Assembly: GCA_021648745.1 (NCBI GenBank)
Contig: JAKISE010000078.1
Coordinates: 1 to 15,595 of the forward strand
Direction of reading: 5' to 3'
DNA from: Cyclobacteriaceae bacterium
GTDB lineage: Bacteria; Bacteroidota; Bacteroidia; Cytophagales; Cyclobacteriaceae
DNA: 15,595 bases
Made by a program: the position numbers and the translations under genes. Positions 1 to 8,508 of this stretch are shown here, one piece after another. Below the pieces are notes generated by a model that was not told the origin of the DNA, made no database searches, and saw nothing but the letters and a program-made list of their open reading frames with translations. Within the stretch, counting starts at the first letter, position 1, and each line of letters opens with the position of its first letter.

Positions 1-1547
1 TTTGCTTCTTCATTTTTTGTTAACGTTCCTGTTTTATCAAATACAATACTATTAATACTCCAGAGGTTCTCGAGCACCTTCATATGCTTGAGGTATAGTT
101 TATGTTTTCCTAGTATGGTCATAGCATTGCCCAATGTAAAAGGGGTTGCTAATGAAAGTGCACAAGGGCAAGCCACAATAAGCACAGCAGTAAACGAATT
201 TAATATATGAGAGGGGTCATTAAAATACCAATATATAGCCGAAACTAAAGCTATTAGAAGTACTGCAAAGGTAAAATACTTACTTATTCTGTCAATTAAT
301 GAATCGTAGGTATTCTCCTCCTTAAAAGCTTCATTATTCCATAACTGAGTTAGGTAGCTTTGCGAGACAGCTTTTTTTATTTGAAGCCGGACGGTGCTGC
401 CCACTTGCCTACCTCCTGCATAAATATAATCTCCTTGTGATTTACGAATTGCTTCTGCTTCGCCAGTAACGAAACTATAATCTATAGAAGCCGATTCACT
501 TATTAGTTCGGCATCTCCGGGAATAATCTCTTGGTTTCGTACTTCTATCACGTCTCCTTGCTTAAGATCCGTAATCTGCACCATTTCACTCCCATTTTCT
601 GAAACTCTTGTTACGGCTATTGGAAAATACGATTTATAATCACGTTCGAATGAAAGACTTTCGTATGTCCTGCTCTGAAACCATTTGCCAATCAATAAAA
701 AGAAAATCAACCCTGCCAATGAATCCAAATAGCCAGGTCCTGACTGGATTAAAATTTCATAGAGGCTTCGCAGAAACAAGGCAATAACTCCAATAGCAAT
801 TGGCACATCGATATTGATGTATTTTTGTTTCAAGCCTTTGTAAGCCGAAATAAAATAGCTATTGGCTGAATAAAATACCACTGGAAGTGATATCAGAATA
901 TTGATATATGTAATAAAAGCCCTAACTGAATCGTCCAATCCTTCAAAACCAAAGTACTCGGGGAAACTCAGCATCATAATATTGCCAAAGGCAAAGCCAG
1001 CTACTCCTATTTGCAAATAAAGTTTCCTGTTCTCCTTTTTCGATTTAGACTTGGAGGCGTTTTGTAAGTTTATTTCAGGCTCATAACCTAGGGTAGATAA
1101 TAACTCAACAACGGTTTTTAGCGATATTTGAGATGGGTCATAATCCAGAGCAACTTCCTTTCTTACAAAATTTACTCTCGAATGAAGCACTCCTTCACGG
1201 AGTCTATCCAAATGCTCCAACAACCAAATGCAAGAACTACAATGTATAGATGGAACAGTGAAAACTATTTTGTTCAGATTATCAGAAGAAAAATTTAGTA
1301 ATTGTTTTTTAATCTCCTCGTTTTCTAAATAAGCGAACTTCTCATCATAATTTCTGTTTTTTAGATTTGTACCTGGCGAATTTTCAAGATCGTAATAATT
1401 GCATAGGTCATTCTCATCTAAGATTTCGTACACCATTTTACACCCATTGCAACAAAATGGTTTAGCGTCAAATTCGATTACTTCATCCTCGCAAATCTCC
1501 CCACAGTGGTAGCAGGCAGGAATTGAATCTGATGTGTTTTTTAACAT
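1..1547 (-). CDS. ccoI: FixI/CcoI-type heavy-metal P1B ATPase (partial, 3' end outside window)
   Basis: Copper-exporting type P-ATPase of the kind that supplies copper for cbb3 cytochrome oxidase assembly in the inner membrane. I translated 515 codons by hand. The N-terminus has a cysteine-rich metal-binding domain (Cys12, 15, 19, 32, 33, 36) typical of FixI/CcoI, then an HMA-like domain with HCSSC at residues 102-106, several hydrophobic helices, an actuator TGE at 361-363, the membrane copper motif CPC at 460-462 and the phosphorylation motif DKTGTLT beginning at D504, just before the window edge. The nucleotide-binding domain and last helices are therefore missing only because the window ends. 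The actuator reads TGEA rather than the common TGES. The ATG at 1547 precedes the first cysteine motif directly. In Bacteroidota this gene is usually followed by ccoS and ccoNO, which would lie to the left of the window. The family is secure; the physiological role is inferred from the N-terminal domain. Confidence 0.93.
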   Translation of the reverse strand, partial: MLKNTSDSIPACYHCGEICEDEVIEFDAKPFCCNGCKMVYEILDENDLCNYYDLENSPGTNLKNRNYDEKFAYLENEEIKKQLLNFSSDNLNKIVFTVPSIHCSSCIWLLEHLDRLREGVLHSRVNFVRKEVALDYDPSQISLKTVVELLSTLGYEPEINLQNASKSKSKKENRKLYLQIGVAGFAFGNIMMLSFPEYFGFEGLDDSVRAFITYINILISLPVVFYSANSYFISAYKGLKQKYINIDVPIAIGVIALFLRSLYEILIQSGPGYLDSLAGLIFFLLIGKWFQSRTYESLSFERDYKSYFPIAVTRVSENGSEMVQITDLKQGDVIEVRNQEIIPGDAELISESASIDYSFVTGEAEAIRKSQGDYIYAGGRQVGSTVRLQIKKAVSQSYLTQLWNNEAFKEENTYDSLIDRISKYFTFAVLLIALVSAIYWYFNDPSHILNSFTAVLIVACPCALSLATPFTLGNAMTILGKHKLYLKHMKVLENLWSINSIVFDKTGTLTKNEEA

Positions 1548-1552
1548 AGCTG

Positions 1553-1560
1553 CAAAGCTA
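1553..1560 (-). promoter_or_regulatory. Possible -7 promoter box for the CcoI-type ATPase gene
   Basis: Read on the minus strand this is TAGCTTTG, an exact match to the Bacteroidota -7 consensus TAnnTTTG, ending 5 bases before the ATG at 1547. No convincing TTTG -33 element lies at the usual distance, so it may be chance. If real, the mRNA would start at or very near the initiator codon (leaderless). Confidence 0.22.
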
Positions 1561-1612
1561 GTTATTAAGCATAAATGAAATAATATCTGTAAAACAAAAA
1601 TTGACCCCGAAT

Positions 1613-4600
1613 TTACTCTAGAATCAATTTTATAACTATCGAAGAAGTTTCATCGGTAATTCGTACCAAATAAAACCCAGAGGTACTTGATGGAAGAGCA
1701 TTTAAAGTAGCAGAGAAGTATCCGCCTGCATCAGATGTTGTTTGTTTAGTATTAATGATGTTGCCAAAAACATCCATTGTTTCAATTATTAAACTATGAG
1801 AAGCAATAAAATTACCTCCCCTTACATTAATTTGTTGATTTTGTGTTGAAGGGTTTGGAAATAGATTCACAAAGGGTTTATTAACACCTTCGTAATTAAC
1901 CATAATGGTTTTATGAACAGTAGTAGTACCATCAAAATCAGTCTGTAATAACCTGTAATATACATTTCCTTGAGGTGCAGTAAAATCATCCATTTCATAC
2001 TCATTCAACTTTCCACTAGTGCCTACTCCTGTTACTTGAGCAATATCAATAAAAAGCTCCCCATTAATTGAACGCTGTATCGTAAAATAATCATTGTCTT
2101 TTTCAGAAGCAGTGCTCCATGTTAAACTAATTTTATCTCGCTTTGCTAAACCACTAAAATCTACCAAGGTAACTGGCAATGGCACTCCATTTGAACCTAG
2201 CATAAACTCGGTACTTTGAGCAGTAGCCGTAAGTGTATTGGCAACCACATCCACAGTTGCCACTGCATCCACCCAAGGAGTTGCCGCATTATCTGCCCTA
2301 CTAAAAAGAGCAAAGTTTGCCTCATCGCTTAAATCTACATGAGGATTGTTTAAATAGTTATAGGTTATGGTATAAGTAGCCGCATTATCATTAAATTTTC
2401 TTATGCCAAAGTATCGGTCATTACTACCTACTCCAACAATGCCTGTAACATCATTAGGCACAGTACCAACATAATATAATAATACACCTGTTGGTGTGCC
2501 TGAAACATTGCTAATGGTTACATCGTCTCTACCACAAGGGGTTAAGTTAATAGCTTCTCCTGCCCAAGCTCCTGTAAATAGAGAGGCTGTGAAATCGCCA
2601 ATGGGTGCCGTAGAGGTTATCCAATCTGTTGCTGGATCCATATTTGTTAAAGTACCATTTAAACTATTATTGGTTTCATCCAAAAGTGTTGTTCCTGCCC
2701 CATCATCAAAACGATAATAGGCTGCTAATCCAAGTTCAGTTCCAATAAGTCGCTTACCCATATTATCCCTTATTTCGGCTTGGGTTCTAGCAACATTCCA
2801 GATTCGAACTTCGTCCATTTGCCCATTATAATTATTTTGATATCCTGCGCCTAACAAAACAGGGCTTACGCTAGCAACAGCCGCTGCGTAATTAGCCGCA
2901 ACCGTATTCGTTTGAACGCCATTTACATACCAATAAAGCTGCATATTGGTTAAATCGCGAACTAATGCTACGTGATTCCATTCATTTAAATTTAATGAAA
3001 TACCTGTGTCAAATCCCTGATATGGGGTTGCATCTGCCCCCGAAGTTCCATAAAAATAAGTAATTACTCCAGAGGTTTCTTGTGTAAAAGTTCCTTCTCC
3101 TCCATAGGCTTTATTATAAGGATTTTGGCGTGATGCAAAACTTCTTGGGTAAAGCCACATTTCTATGGTTTGGTCTCCAATAATTTGTAACGTAGCAGGA
3201 TTTTCAATATCAACATAATCGTTTACACCATCCATATCAAGAGCAAACTGAGCACTTGCTGCATCAATTAATTTTACCGTGTCTTGATCAATACATCCTC
3301 CGCCATCATCAACTTGCACCCAATAGATGCCCCCTGTAGTTGCATTAAAGGTTTGACTAGTAGAGCCATCTTGCCATAAATAGGAAGCATAACCTGCACC
3401 TGCATCTAATAACCTTGATCCATTACAAGCCAAATTTTCATCTGCTCCTAGATTTACAGGTGTACCTACCGAAACAGTTGCAGTAACAGCCACACGAGGG
3501 CTTTCACATGCTTCACAGCTTTGTGCAGAAGCATCTGTAAGCCAATCAGATGCAGCATCCATATTGGTTAAGGCTCCGGAATTACCATTTGAAGTTAAGT
3601 CTGACAAAACTGAGTTTCCAGTACCGTCATTAAAATCCCAGTATCCAGCAAGGTTTGCATTGGCAAGGCAATCGCAACAAGTGTTCATATTTGATTGAAC
3701 CTCAGCTTGAGTTCTGGCACTTTTCCATACTCGTAGCTCATCAATTTGACCTGCATAATTATTAACGTAACCAGCTGCAATAGTTGCAGGGCTAGAGCTA
3801 AGTGTTGCAGCCACATAATCAGCAGCTACTTGATTGGTTAACGTGCCATTTATATACCAATAAAGTTGACCATTGGTTAAATCTCGAACTATGGCAATAT
3901 GATTCCATTCGTTTAATGTAAGTGCTGCCACAGAACCAAAACCTTGATATGGGCTTGCATCTGCCCCGCTTGTACCATAATAATAATTAAGAATGCCAGT
4001 AGTTTCCTGAGTAATTGTACCCTCTCCACCATAGGCTTTTGCATAGGGGTTCCTTCGTGTACTAAAATTGGTTGGCTTTACCCACATTTCAATGGTCATA
4101 TCTCCACTAATTTGCAACTCCTGAGGGTTTCCTAAATCCACAAAATCATTGGCGCCATCAAAATCAAGTGAGTAATTTGTGGGTACAGCCGACACATAGA
4201 AATCTGTAGTAGTACTTATGGATGGCGTTATAAAACTGGCTCCTGAACCTAATAAATTGCCTGCCGTACTGGCATCATACCAGTTATAATTTCCAGAAGA
4301 ACCAGATGCAGAAAGGTTAACAGTTCCTGTTCCTAATCGACAGTTTGGAGTTCCAGTAGGCGATACAGGGTTTAATATTAAACTAACCGTATCTCTATCC
4401 ACGCAACCACCGCCATCGTTTGCTTCTACAAAATAAGTGCCTGAAACTGTAGCGGTAAATGTTTGATTAGTGGAGCCATCCTGCCATAAATAAGAAGAGA
4501 AACCAGCCCCTGCATCCAATAAGGCTGACACATCAAAACAACGATCAGCCCCCAAGTTAACAGGAACACCTGCATTAACCGTTGCGGTAACCGTTGTTCG

Positions 4601-5539
4601 AGCCGACTCACAACTTTCACAGGAAATGTCTGGAGAATCAATTACCCAATCTGTAACTGGGTCCATATTGGTTAAAGTTCCGTTAAGTGCATTAGCCGTT
4701 TTATCTGTTAAAACAGTGCCAGCTCCATCTACAAAATCATAATAAGCAACCAAATTGGGTTCTGTACCTAAAGCACATAGGTTAATATTAGTTTGAATTT
4801 CTGCTTGTGTACGAGCAGTACTCCAAATTCTTAGTTCATCAATTTCTCCAGCATAATTGCTTACATAGCCAGCCCCAATAAAAGCACTATTAGCACCAGC
4901 TACAGCGGCTCCATAATCAGCGGCTACTTGGTTGGTTAACACACCGTTGAGGTACCAGTATAGTTGACCATTGGTTAAATCACGAACTATAGCAATATGA
5001 TTCCACTCGTTTAATGTAAGTGCTGCCACAGAACCAAAACCTTGGTATGGACTTGCATCTGCCCCACTTGTACCATAGTAATAATTAAGAATGCCAGTAG
5101 TTTCCTGGGTAATTGTACCCTCTCCTCCATAGGCTTTGGCATAGGGGTTTCTTCGAGCACTAAAATTGGAAGGCTTAAGCCACATTTCTATGGTTAAATC
5201 GCCCGTAATTTGTAAAGCAGCAGGATTGCCAAGATCTACAAAATCGTTACTTCCATCAAAATTGAGGCTGTAATTTGCATTTGCTGCTGCAACAAAATAA
5301 TCGGTAGTGGATGAAATAACTGGTGTTTGATAGGTAGAACCTACCCCAAGAAAATTTCCACCACTACTGGCATCGTACCAGCTATAGCCTGTTGAGCCAC
5401 TTGCTCCTAAAGTAACAGTTCCAGTGCCTAGCCTACATTCTGGAACACCTGTTGGTGCAACTGTAGGGCACTGGGCATTAACGTTTCCAAGTATAGAAAA
5501 ACAAACAATTAAGAATCCAATATTTTTTTTAAAATCCAT
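1613..5539 (-). CDS. Secreted multi-LamG / Ig-like protein with T9SS C-terminal sorting domain
   Basis: Large exported, probably cell-surface protein (1308 aa) with likely adhesive or carbohydrate-binding function; no catalytic domain is visible. Order: signal peptide (about 1-23, ending NAQ), Ig-like domain with CRLGTGT (about 26-87), LamG/concanavalin-like domain 1 (89-300), CESCES motif, Ig/PKD-like domain (327-388, LDAGAG..YLWQDGS), second CRLGTGT Ig-like domain (394-452), LamG 2 (455-670), CEACES motif, Ig-like domain (697-757), LamG 3 (764-975), an unassigned region (980-1120), a fibronectin-like segment common before T9SS tails (1121-1215) and a type A sorting domain (about 1225-1308, beginning NLFPNP). 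LamG 1 and 2 are a 366-residue-period duplication; residues 129-196 and 495-562 are identical. LamG 3 is more diverged and sits 309 residues after LamG 2 because one Ig-like domain is absent. The sorting tail indicates export through the outer membrane by type IX secretion. Ligand unknown. Confidence 0.9.
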   Translation of the reverse strand: MDFKKNIGFLIVCFSILGNVNAQCPTVAPTGVPECRLGTGTVTLGASGSTGYSWYDASSGGNFLGVGSTYQTPVISSTTDYFVAAANANYSLNFDGSNDFVDLGNPAALQITGDLTIEMWLKPSNFSARRNPYAKAYGGEGTITQETTGILNYYYGTSGADASPYQGFGSVAALTLNEWNHIAIVRDLTNGQLYWYLNGVLTNQVAADYGAAVAGANSAFIGAGYVSNYAGEIDELRIWSTARTQAEIQTNINLCALGTEPNLVAYYDFVDGAGTVLTDKTANALNGTLTNMDPVTDWVIDSPDISCESCESARTTVTATVNAGVPVNLGADRCFDVSALLDAGAGFSSYLWQDGSTNQTFTATVSGTYFVEANDGGGCVDRDTVSLILNPVSPTGTPNCRLGTGTVNLSASGSSGNYNWYDASTAGNLLGSGASFITPSISTTTDFYVSAVPTNYSLDFDGANDFVDLGNPQELQISGDMTIEMWVKPTNFSTRRNPYAKAYGGEGTITQETTGILNYYYGTSGADASPYQGFGSVAALTLNEWNHIAIVRDLTNGQLYWYINGTLTNQVAADYVAATLSSSPATIAAGYVNNYAGQIDELRVWKSARTQAEVQSNMNTCCDCLANANLAGYWDFNDGTGNSVLSDLTSNGNSGALTNMDAASDWLTDASAQSCEACESPRVAVTATVSVGTPVNLGADENLACNGSRLLDAGAGYASYLWQDGSTSQTFNATTGGIYWVQVDDGGGCIDQDTVKLIDAASAQFALDMDGVNDYVDIENPATLQIIGDQTIEMWLYPRSFASRQNPYNKAYGGEGTFTQETSGVITYFYGTSGADATPYQGFDTGISLNLNEWNHVALVRDLTNMQLYWYVNGVQTNTVAANYAAAVASVSPVLLGAGYQNNYNGQMDEVRIWNVARTQAEIRDNMGKRLIGTELGLAAYYRFDDGAGTTLLDETNNSLNGTLTNMDPATDWITSTAPIGDFTASLFTGAWAGEAINLTPCGRDDVTISNVSGTPTGVLLYYVGTVPNDVTGIVGVGSNDRYFGIRKFNDNAATYTITYNYLNNPHVDLSDEANFALFSRADNAATPWVDAVATVDVVANTLTATAQSTEFMLGSNGVPLPVTLVDFSGLAKRDKISLTWSTASEKDNDYFTIQRSINGELFIDIAQVTGVGTSGKLNEYEMDDFTAPQGNVYYRLLQTDFDGTTTVHKTIMVNYEGVNKPFVNLFPNPSTQNQQINVRGGNFIASHSLIIETMDVFGNIINTKQTTSDAGGYFSATLNALPSSTSGFYLVRITDETSSIVIKLILE
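3921..4065 (-). repeat. Internal near-identical repeat, copy 2 (LamG 2 core)
   Basis: This segment matches 5019-5163 at a fixed 1098-bp offset (366 codons). Over the 137 bases I aligned there are 8 differences, all at synonymous positions. It encodes the identical core shared by LamG domains 1 and 2. Confidence 0.85.
5019..5163 (-). repeat. Internal near-identical repeat, copy 1 (LamG 1 core)
   Basis: Partner of 3921-4065. The encoded residues are identical to those of the second copy, while the third LamG domain (around 3000-3150) is clearly more diverged, so the first two copies are either a recent duplication or kept alike by gene conversion. Confidence 0.85.
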
Positions 5540-5578
5540 TTTCGATGCATTGATTAATACTATCTATACTAAAACCAT

Positions 5579-5611
5579 AAAAAAGGTAGCTCTTACGAAC
5601 CACCTTTTTTT
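5579..5611 (-). terminator. Rho-independent terminator, minus direction
   Basis: On the minus strand the RNA has an A-rich lead, an 8-bp stem GGUGGUUC/GAGCUACC closed by a GUAA (GNRA-type) tetraloop, then a run of six U. Two of the pairs are G-U wobbles, so the stem is continuous only in the minus-strand RNA; on the plus strand they become A-C mismatches. That sets the direction and makes it the end of the transcript that includes the YceI-like gene. It lies 40 bp before the start of the LamG protein gene, which therefore needs its own promoter in a very short interval or relies on read-through. Confidence 0.75.
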
Positions 5612-5627
5612 CGTATAGGGGCTATTT

Positions 5628-5790
5628 AGTGTCTCTTAGAAAACACCTCATAATTAAAAATGTTATTAGGGTCATATTTTTACTTTTTTCTAATTGATTG
5701 ATGCTCAGGCATCAGCTCATAGAAAGAAAGTTAAAATCTACTCCCTACTAATTCATTTTATAAAAAAAGACCTGTTTTCTAAGAGACACT
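5628..5790. mobile_element. MITE-like non-autonomous element, 163 bp
   Basis: Perfect 18-bp terminal inverted repeats: AGTGTCTCTTAGAAAACA at 5628-5645 and its exact reverse complement at 5773-5790. The element is flanked on both sides by ATTT (5624-5627 and 5791-5794), consistent with a 4-bp target site duplication. The interior has no open frame of useful size. A 6-bp hairpin, TGATGC-TCAG-GCATCA, lies near the middle at 5699-5714. The structure fits a miniature inverted-repeat element mobilised by a transposase encoded elsewhere. I cannot name the parent IS family from the ends. Position: between the YceI-like gene and the terminator that appears to serve it. Confidence 0.75.
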
Positions 5791-5856
5791 ATTTAACAAA
5801 AATACGTTTAATGGATTAATATGCAATGTATTGCTGCCTCGGTGAGCATAGTAAAT

Positions 5857-6495
5857 TTATTTGCACTCCTTTTTTAATACTGTGGAAACCACAATATCTA
5901 CATCTGGCCAAAGTTTACTTTCCCCATCTTCATCGGTATGTTTTGCTGAGCAAACTTCGTTTAGTAACGCAATAGCATCTAACCCTTCAAAATCTGCCAT
6001 ATTTACGGATGTACTTAAGCTCACTTTGTTTCCTTCTATTGTTACTTTGCCAACCACATCTACAGATTTACCATTCATTATAATTGTAACAACTGCATCC
6101 TCACCATTTACAGAAACAATCTTACCTTTAATCATTTCGGTGTCGGAGAGTTTATTAAAGAAAAACTCAACCAATTTAGGGTCTCGCTCTGCATTACCCG
6201 AATTTACTGAGGGCGTGTGAATACTAAAATCTGCCCCTACTAACACATCAAAAGGGTTTTTATCTGCTTTTGTGTTATTAACAGCAATATGATTAAATGT
6301 GCCACTCACGCCTGCCCTCTTGGTAAATTTATAGGCTGTCCATTTTAGAGTAGTTGAATCAGCCGCATAGGAATAAGTACATGTTTCTTTTACAGTTTCT
6401 ACACTTTCTGTGCTTTCTTGTTTGTTTTCTCCCCCACAAGAAATGAGGAATGTGGCACTTAGTATTATAAGGCCAAGGGTTTTCATAGATTTCAT
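5857..6495 (-). CDS. YceI-like domain lipoprotein
   Basis: 212-residue predicted lipoprotein: hydrophobic leader followed by the lipobox L-I-S-C with the modified cysteine at residue 20, then an acidic linker (about 21-38) and a single YceI-like domain. Recognisable YceI features are the start LKWTAYK (about 50-56), the segment SVNSGNAERDPKL..FFF (about 96-113) and the C-terminal beta strands. Characterised YceI proteins are periplasmic lipocalin-like folds that bind isoprenoid or amide lipids; the exact ligand here is unknown. Four cysteines occur in the mature protein region (including near 39 and the C-terminus), so disulphides are possible. ATG at 6495 is used; Met4 is an alternative start that keeps the leader. 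It follows the cardiolipin synthase gene after 39 bp and is probably co-transcribed with it. Confidence 0.82.
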   Translation of the reverse strand: MKSMKTLGLIILSATFLISCGGENKQESTESVETVKETCTYSYAADSTTLKWTAYKFTKRAGVSGTFNHIAVNNTKADKNPFDVLVGADFSIHTPSVNSGNAERDPKLVEFFFNKLSDTEMIKGKIVSVNGEDAVVTIIMNGKSVDVVGKVTIEGNKVSLSTSVNMADFEGLDAIALLNEVCSAKHTDEDGESKLWPDVDIVVSTVLKKECK

Positions 6496-6534
6496 AATTA
6501 GTATGTTAATGTTTATGTTGTTATAATTTCAAAT

Positions 6535-7995
6535 TTATAATAAAGGAGCCAAAAGCCGTGCAACAGACTCTAGTAGTTTAGTTCGAATAGGCCGCTGTTC
6601 CCATCTGTTTAATTGCAAGGGTACGCATTGTTCTACATCTTCTAAAAACTGGGTTTCTAATTGAGTAGCAAAACTCTCGCTATATACCATTGCATTAATT
6701 TCATAATTTTGGTCAAAACTCCTATAATCCATATTGGTAGTTCCTACGGATGAAAACACATCATCTACTAATAAAGTTTTAGCATGCACAAATCCTTTGG
6801 TATAAAGATGCACTTTTACACCTGCTTCTAGTACTTCTTTCATATAACTCATAGAAGCAGCATGTACAATAAACGAATCTGGTTGGTGCGGAAATATAAT
6901 TTGCACATCTATACCACTTAATGCAGCTGTTTTAAGGGCTGTTAATACAGGTTCATTAGGAATAAAATAAGGGCTTGTAATCCAAACACGTTTAGTAGCC
7001 GAAGTAATAGCGGCAAAGAATGCTTGCATTATACTAGCCCAATCAGTATCTGGCCCACTAGCGGCTACTTGCACACAATGGTCTCCTTCCGAATTAATGG
7101 CAGGAAAAAGGTTTCTTCCAAAATCTAACTGTTCCTTAGAAGCATAATACCAGTTTAGCAAAAATGCAATTTGCAAAGAATGAACTGCATTGCCTGAAAT
7201 TTTTAAGTGTGTATCTCTCCAGTATTTTTGCCCCTCTTTATTCACATACCTATCGGCTACATTTATACCTCCTACATAGCCTGTTTTGCCATCAATTACC
7301 ACAATTTTTCGGTGATCTCGATAATTTGCTTTGCTAAATTTTGGAAAATATACTGGCATTATTGGCATGGCTTGAACGCCCGCCTTCTTTAATTTTTGTT
7401 TTGTAATATATGAAATACTCGATCCAACGTCATCGTAAATAAAGCGAACCATAACCCCTTCTAAAGCCTTTTGAATAAGCTTATCTAGTAATGCTTTCCC
7501 AATTACGTCCTCCTCAAAAATGTAATACTCTAAATGAACATGACCAACCGCCTTATCTATTGCCCTAAATAAAGAGTCAAACTTTTCCTCCCCATTAATC
7601 AACATTTCTACTTTATTATTCTTCGTAAAAAAGGCGTTATTATTTCGTAGCAACAGCTTTATAATATTCATCTTTCCCACCACTTTTTCATCGGCAATTA
7701 ACTCGTGTTGGAAAGCAAGGTTTAGCTGGTTGTTTACGATAGAATCTATAATGCGACTGTCAATGGCTTTTTTGCGTGAAAAGAATTTGTGGCGCCTATA
7801 ATCTTGGCCAAAAAGGAGATAGATAGCTAACCCAACAATGGGAAGAAGTATGAGCAATAATAAATAAGAATGTGTTTTAAGTGGGTTTTTATTCTCCAGC
7901 AGTATTTTAATAACAGCAAAAACGACCCAAGCATAATACAATATTATAATTGTGGGAGTCAGGTACTCTTTGATATATATTTGAATCCATTCCAT
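6535..7995 (-). CDS. cls: Cardiolipin synthase (phospholipase D superfamily)
   Basis: Condenses phosphatidylglycerol into cardiolipin in the inner membrane. The 486 residues are the usual bacterial Cls length. Two N-terminal transmembrane helices (about 13-33 and 43-63) are followed by two PLD catalytic domains, each with a full HxKxxxxD motif: H228-K230-D235 (in DHRKIVVID, followed by YVGGIN) and H404-K406-D411 (in VHAKTLLVDD, followed by SVGTTNMD). Conserved spacing and the GTTNMDYRSF segment support Cls rather than another PLD enzyme. The upstream DoxX-like gene ends 27 bp before its start, and the YceI-like gene follows after 39 bp, suggesting one operon concerned with the envelope. No key residue is missing. 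Confidence 0.93.
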   Translation of the reverse strand: MEWIQIYIKEYLTPTIIILYYAWVVFAVIKILLENKNPLKTHSYLLLLILLPIVGLAIYLLFGQDYRRHKFFSRKKAIDSRIIDSIVNNQLNLAFQHELIADEKVVGKMNIIKLLLRNNNAFFTKNNKVEMLINGEEKFDSLFRAIDKAVGHVHLEYYIFEEDVIGKALLDKLIQKALEGVMVRFIYDDVGSSISYITKQKLKKAGVQAMPIMPVYFPKFSKANYRDHRKIVVIDGKTGYVGGINVADRYVNKEGQKYWRDTHLKISGNAVHSLQIAFLLNWYYASKEQLDFGRNLFPAINSEGDHCVQVAASGPDTDWASIMQAFFAAITSATKRVWITSPYFIPNEPVLTALKTAALSGIDVQIIFPHQPDSFIVHAASMSYMKEVLEAGVKVHLYTKGFVHAKTLLVDDVFSSVGTTNMDYRSFDQNYEINAMVYSESFATQLETQFLEDVEQCVPLQLNRWEQRPIRTKLLESVARLLAPLL

Positions 7996-8022
7996 TAAAG
8001 TTGACCATATGAAGCAGGTGAT

Positions 8023-8448
8023 CTATATATTTAGTTTTCTTCTAATAGCGGAATCAACCCCATATTTACCTGAGCCTAAAACTACAAACAGCACTCCTAT
8101 AGATAAGTACAAATAGGCTTTTTCGGCCACTGCAAAAGGGTCGCCTCCATGGTTAACAAAAGCTGCCACAAACATGGTTGAAGCAATCATTAGAGCTGCT
8201 GGCCTGGTAAAAAGACCCAAAGCCAATAATAAGGCACCGAAATATTCCGCAAAAGCAGCAGCCCAAGCAAAAAATAAAGGCATAGGAAACCCTAGAGAAC
8301 CAATATGTTTTACAAATCCTTCTGAAACAGGTATTTTGCCACTTCCATGTACCAGCATAAGACTTAAGCCTACAAATACCCTTAAAAGAGCCAATGCTAA
8401 ATCAGCAGAGTTTGAATTTTCAATGCTTCCAAAAAATAATTTTTTCAT
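8023..8448 (-). CDS. DoxX-family integral membrane protein
   Basis: Small inner-membrane protein, about 141 residues from the chosen start, with four hydrophobic helices and the DoxX-type features of an early helix ending LMLVHGSGK, FFAWAAAFAEYFGALLLALGL in the middle and a short basic C-terminal tail after GSGKYG. DoxX relatives have been linked to redox or sulphur metabolism, but no specific activity can be assigned here. An upstream in-frame ATG exists at 8472 and would add eight residues. I prefer the ATG at 8448 because the protein then begins MKKLFFG and because a -7-like box (8470-8477) covers the upstream ATG. First gene of a probable operon with cardiolipin synthase and the YceI-like lipoprotein; a hydrolase gene diverges from it. 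Confidence 0.85.
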   Translation of the reverse strand: MKKLFFGSIENSNSADLALALLRVFVGLSLMLVHGSGKIPVSEGFVKHIGSLGFPMPLFFAWAAAFAEYFGALLLALGLFTRPAALMIASTMFVAAFVNHGGDPFAVAEKAYLYLSIGVLFVVLGSGKYGVDSAIRRKLNI

Positions 8449-8469
8449 GGGTTTGTTTAAGTTTACAAT

Positions 8470-8477
8470 CAAATATA
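8470..8477 (-). promoter_or_regulatory. Possible -7 promoter box for the DoxX-cls-YceI unit
   Basis: On the minus strand this reads TATATTTG, an exact TAnnTTTG match, 21 bases upstream of the ATG at 8448. It overlaps the alternative ATG at 8472, arguing against that start. No good TTTG -33 element is seen at the expected distance, so confidence is moderate to low. Confidence 0.35.
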
Positions 8478-8508
8478 TAACTTGGTATCAATATTGCGTT
8501 TATAACTT

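Larger units (their letters stand above)
5540..5856. other. Gene-free stretch between the LamG protein and YceI-like genes
   Basis: No coding frame is visible here. The 317 bases hold the terminator at 5579-5611, the MITE-like element at 5628-5790 with its ATTT duplications, and about 60 further bases up to the stop codon of the YceI-like gene in which I see nothing recognisable. I could not find a good TAnnTTTG box for the gene starting at 5539. Confidence 0.7.

Noticed and set aside
2496..2717. Plus-strand open frame inside the LamG protein gene
   Set aside because: Lies antisense to a well-supported coding region, has no recognisable features and no promoter; treated as a shadow frame. 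The same applies to the plus-strand frames at 3944-4135 and 5424-5618 (the latter also runs across the terminator).
3000..5170. CRISPR-like spaced repeats
   Set aside because: The repeats are long, in-frame protein-coding units with a 1098-bp period, not short repeats with uniform spacers.
5628..5790. Full insertion sequence
   Set aside because: Only 163 bp between the inverted repeats with no transposase frame, so at most a non-autonomous element.
5861..6220. 119-codon plus-strand frame opposite the YceI-like gene
   Set aside because: Ser/Thr-rich translation typical of the antisense of a real gene; the minus-strand frame has a lipobox and the YceI domain.
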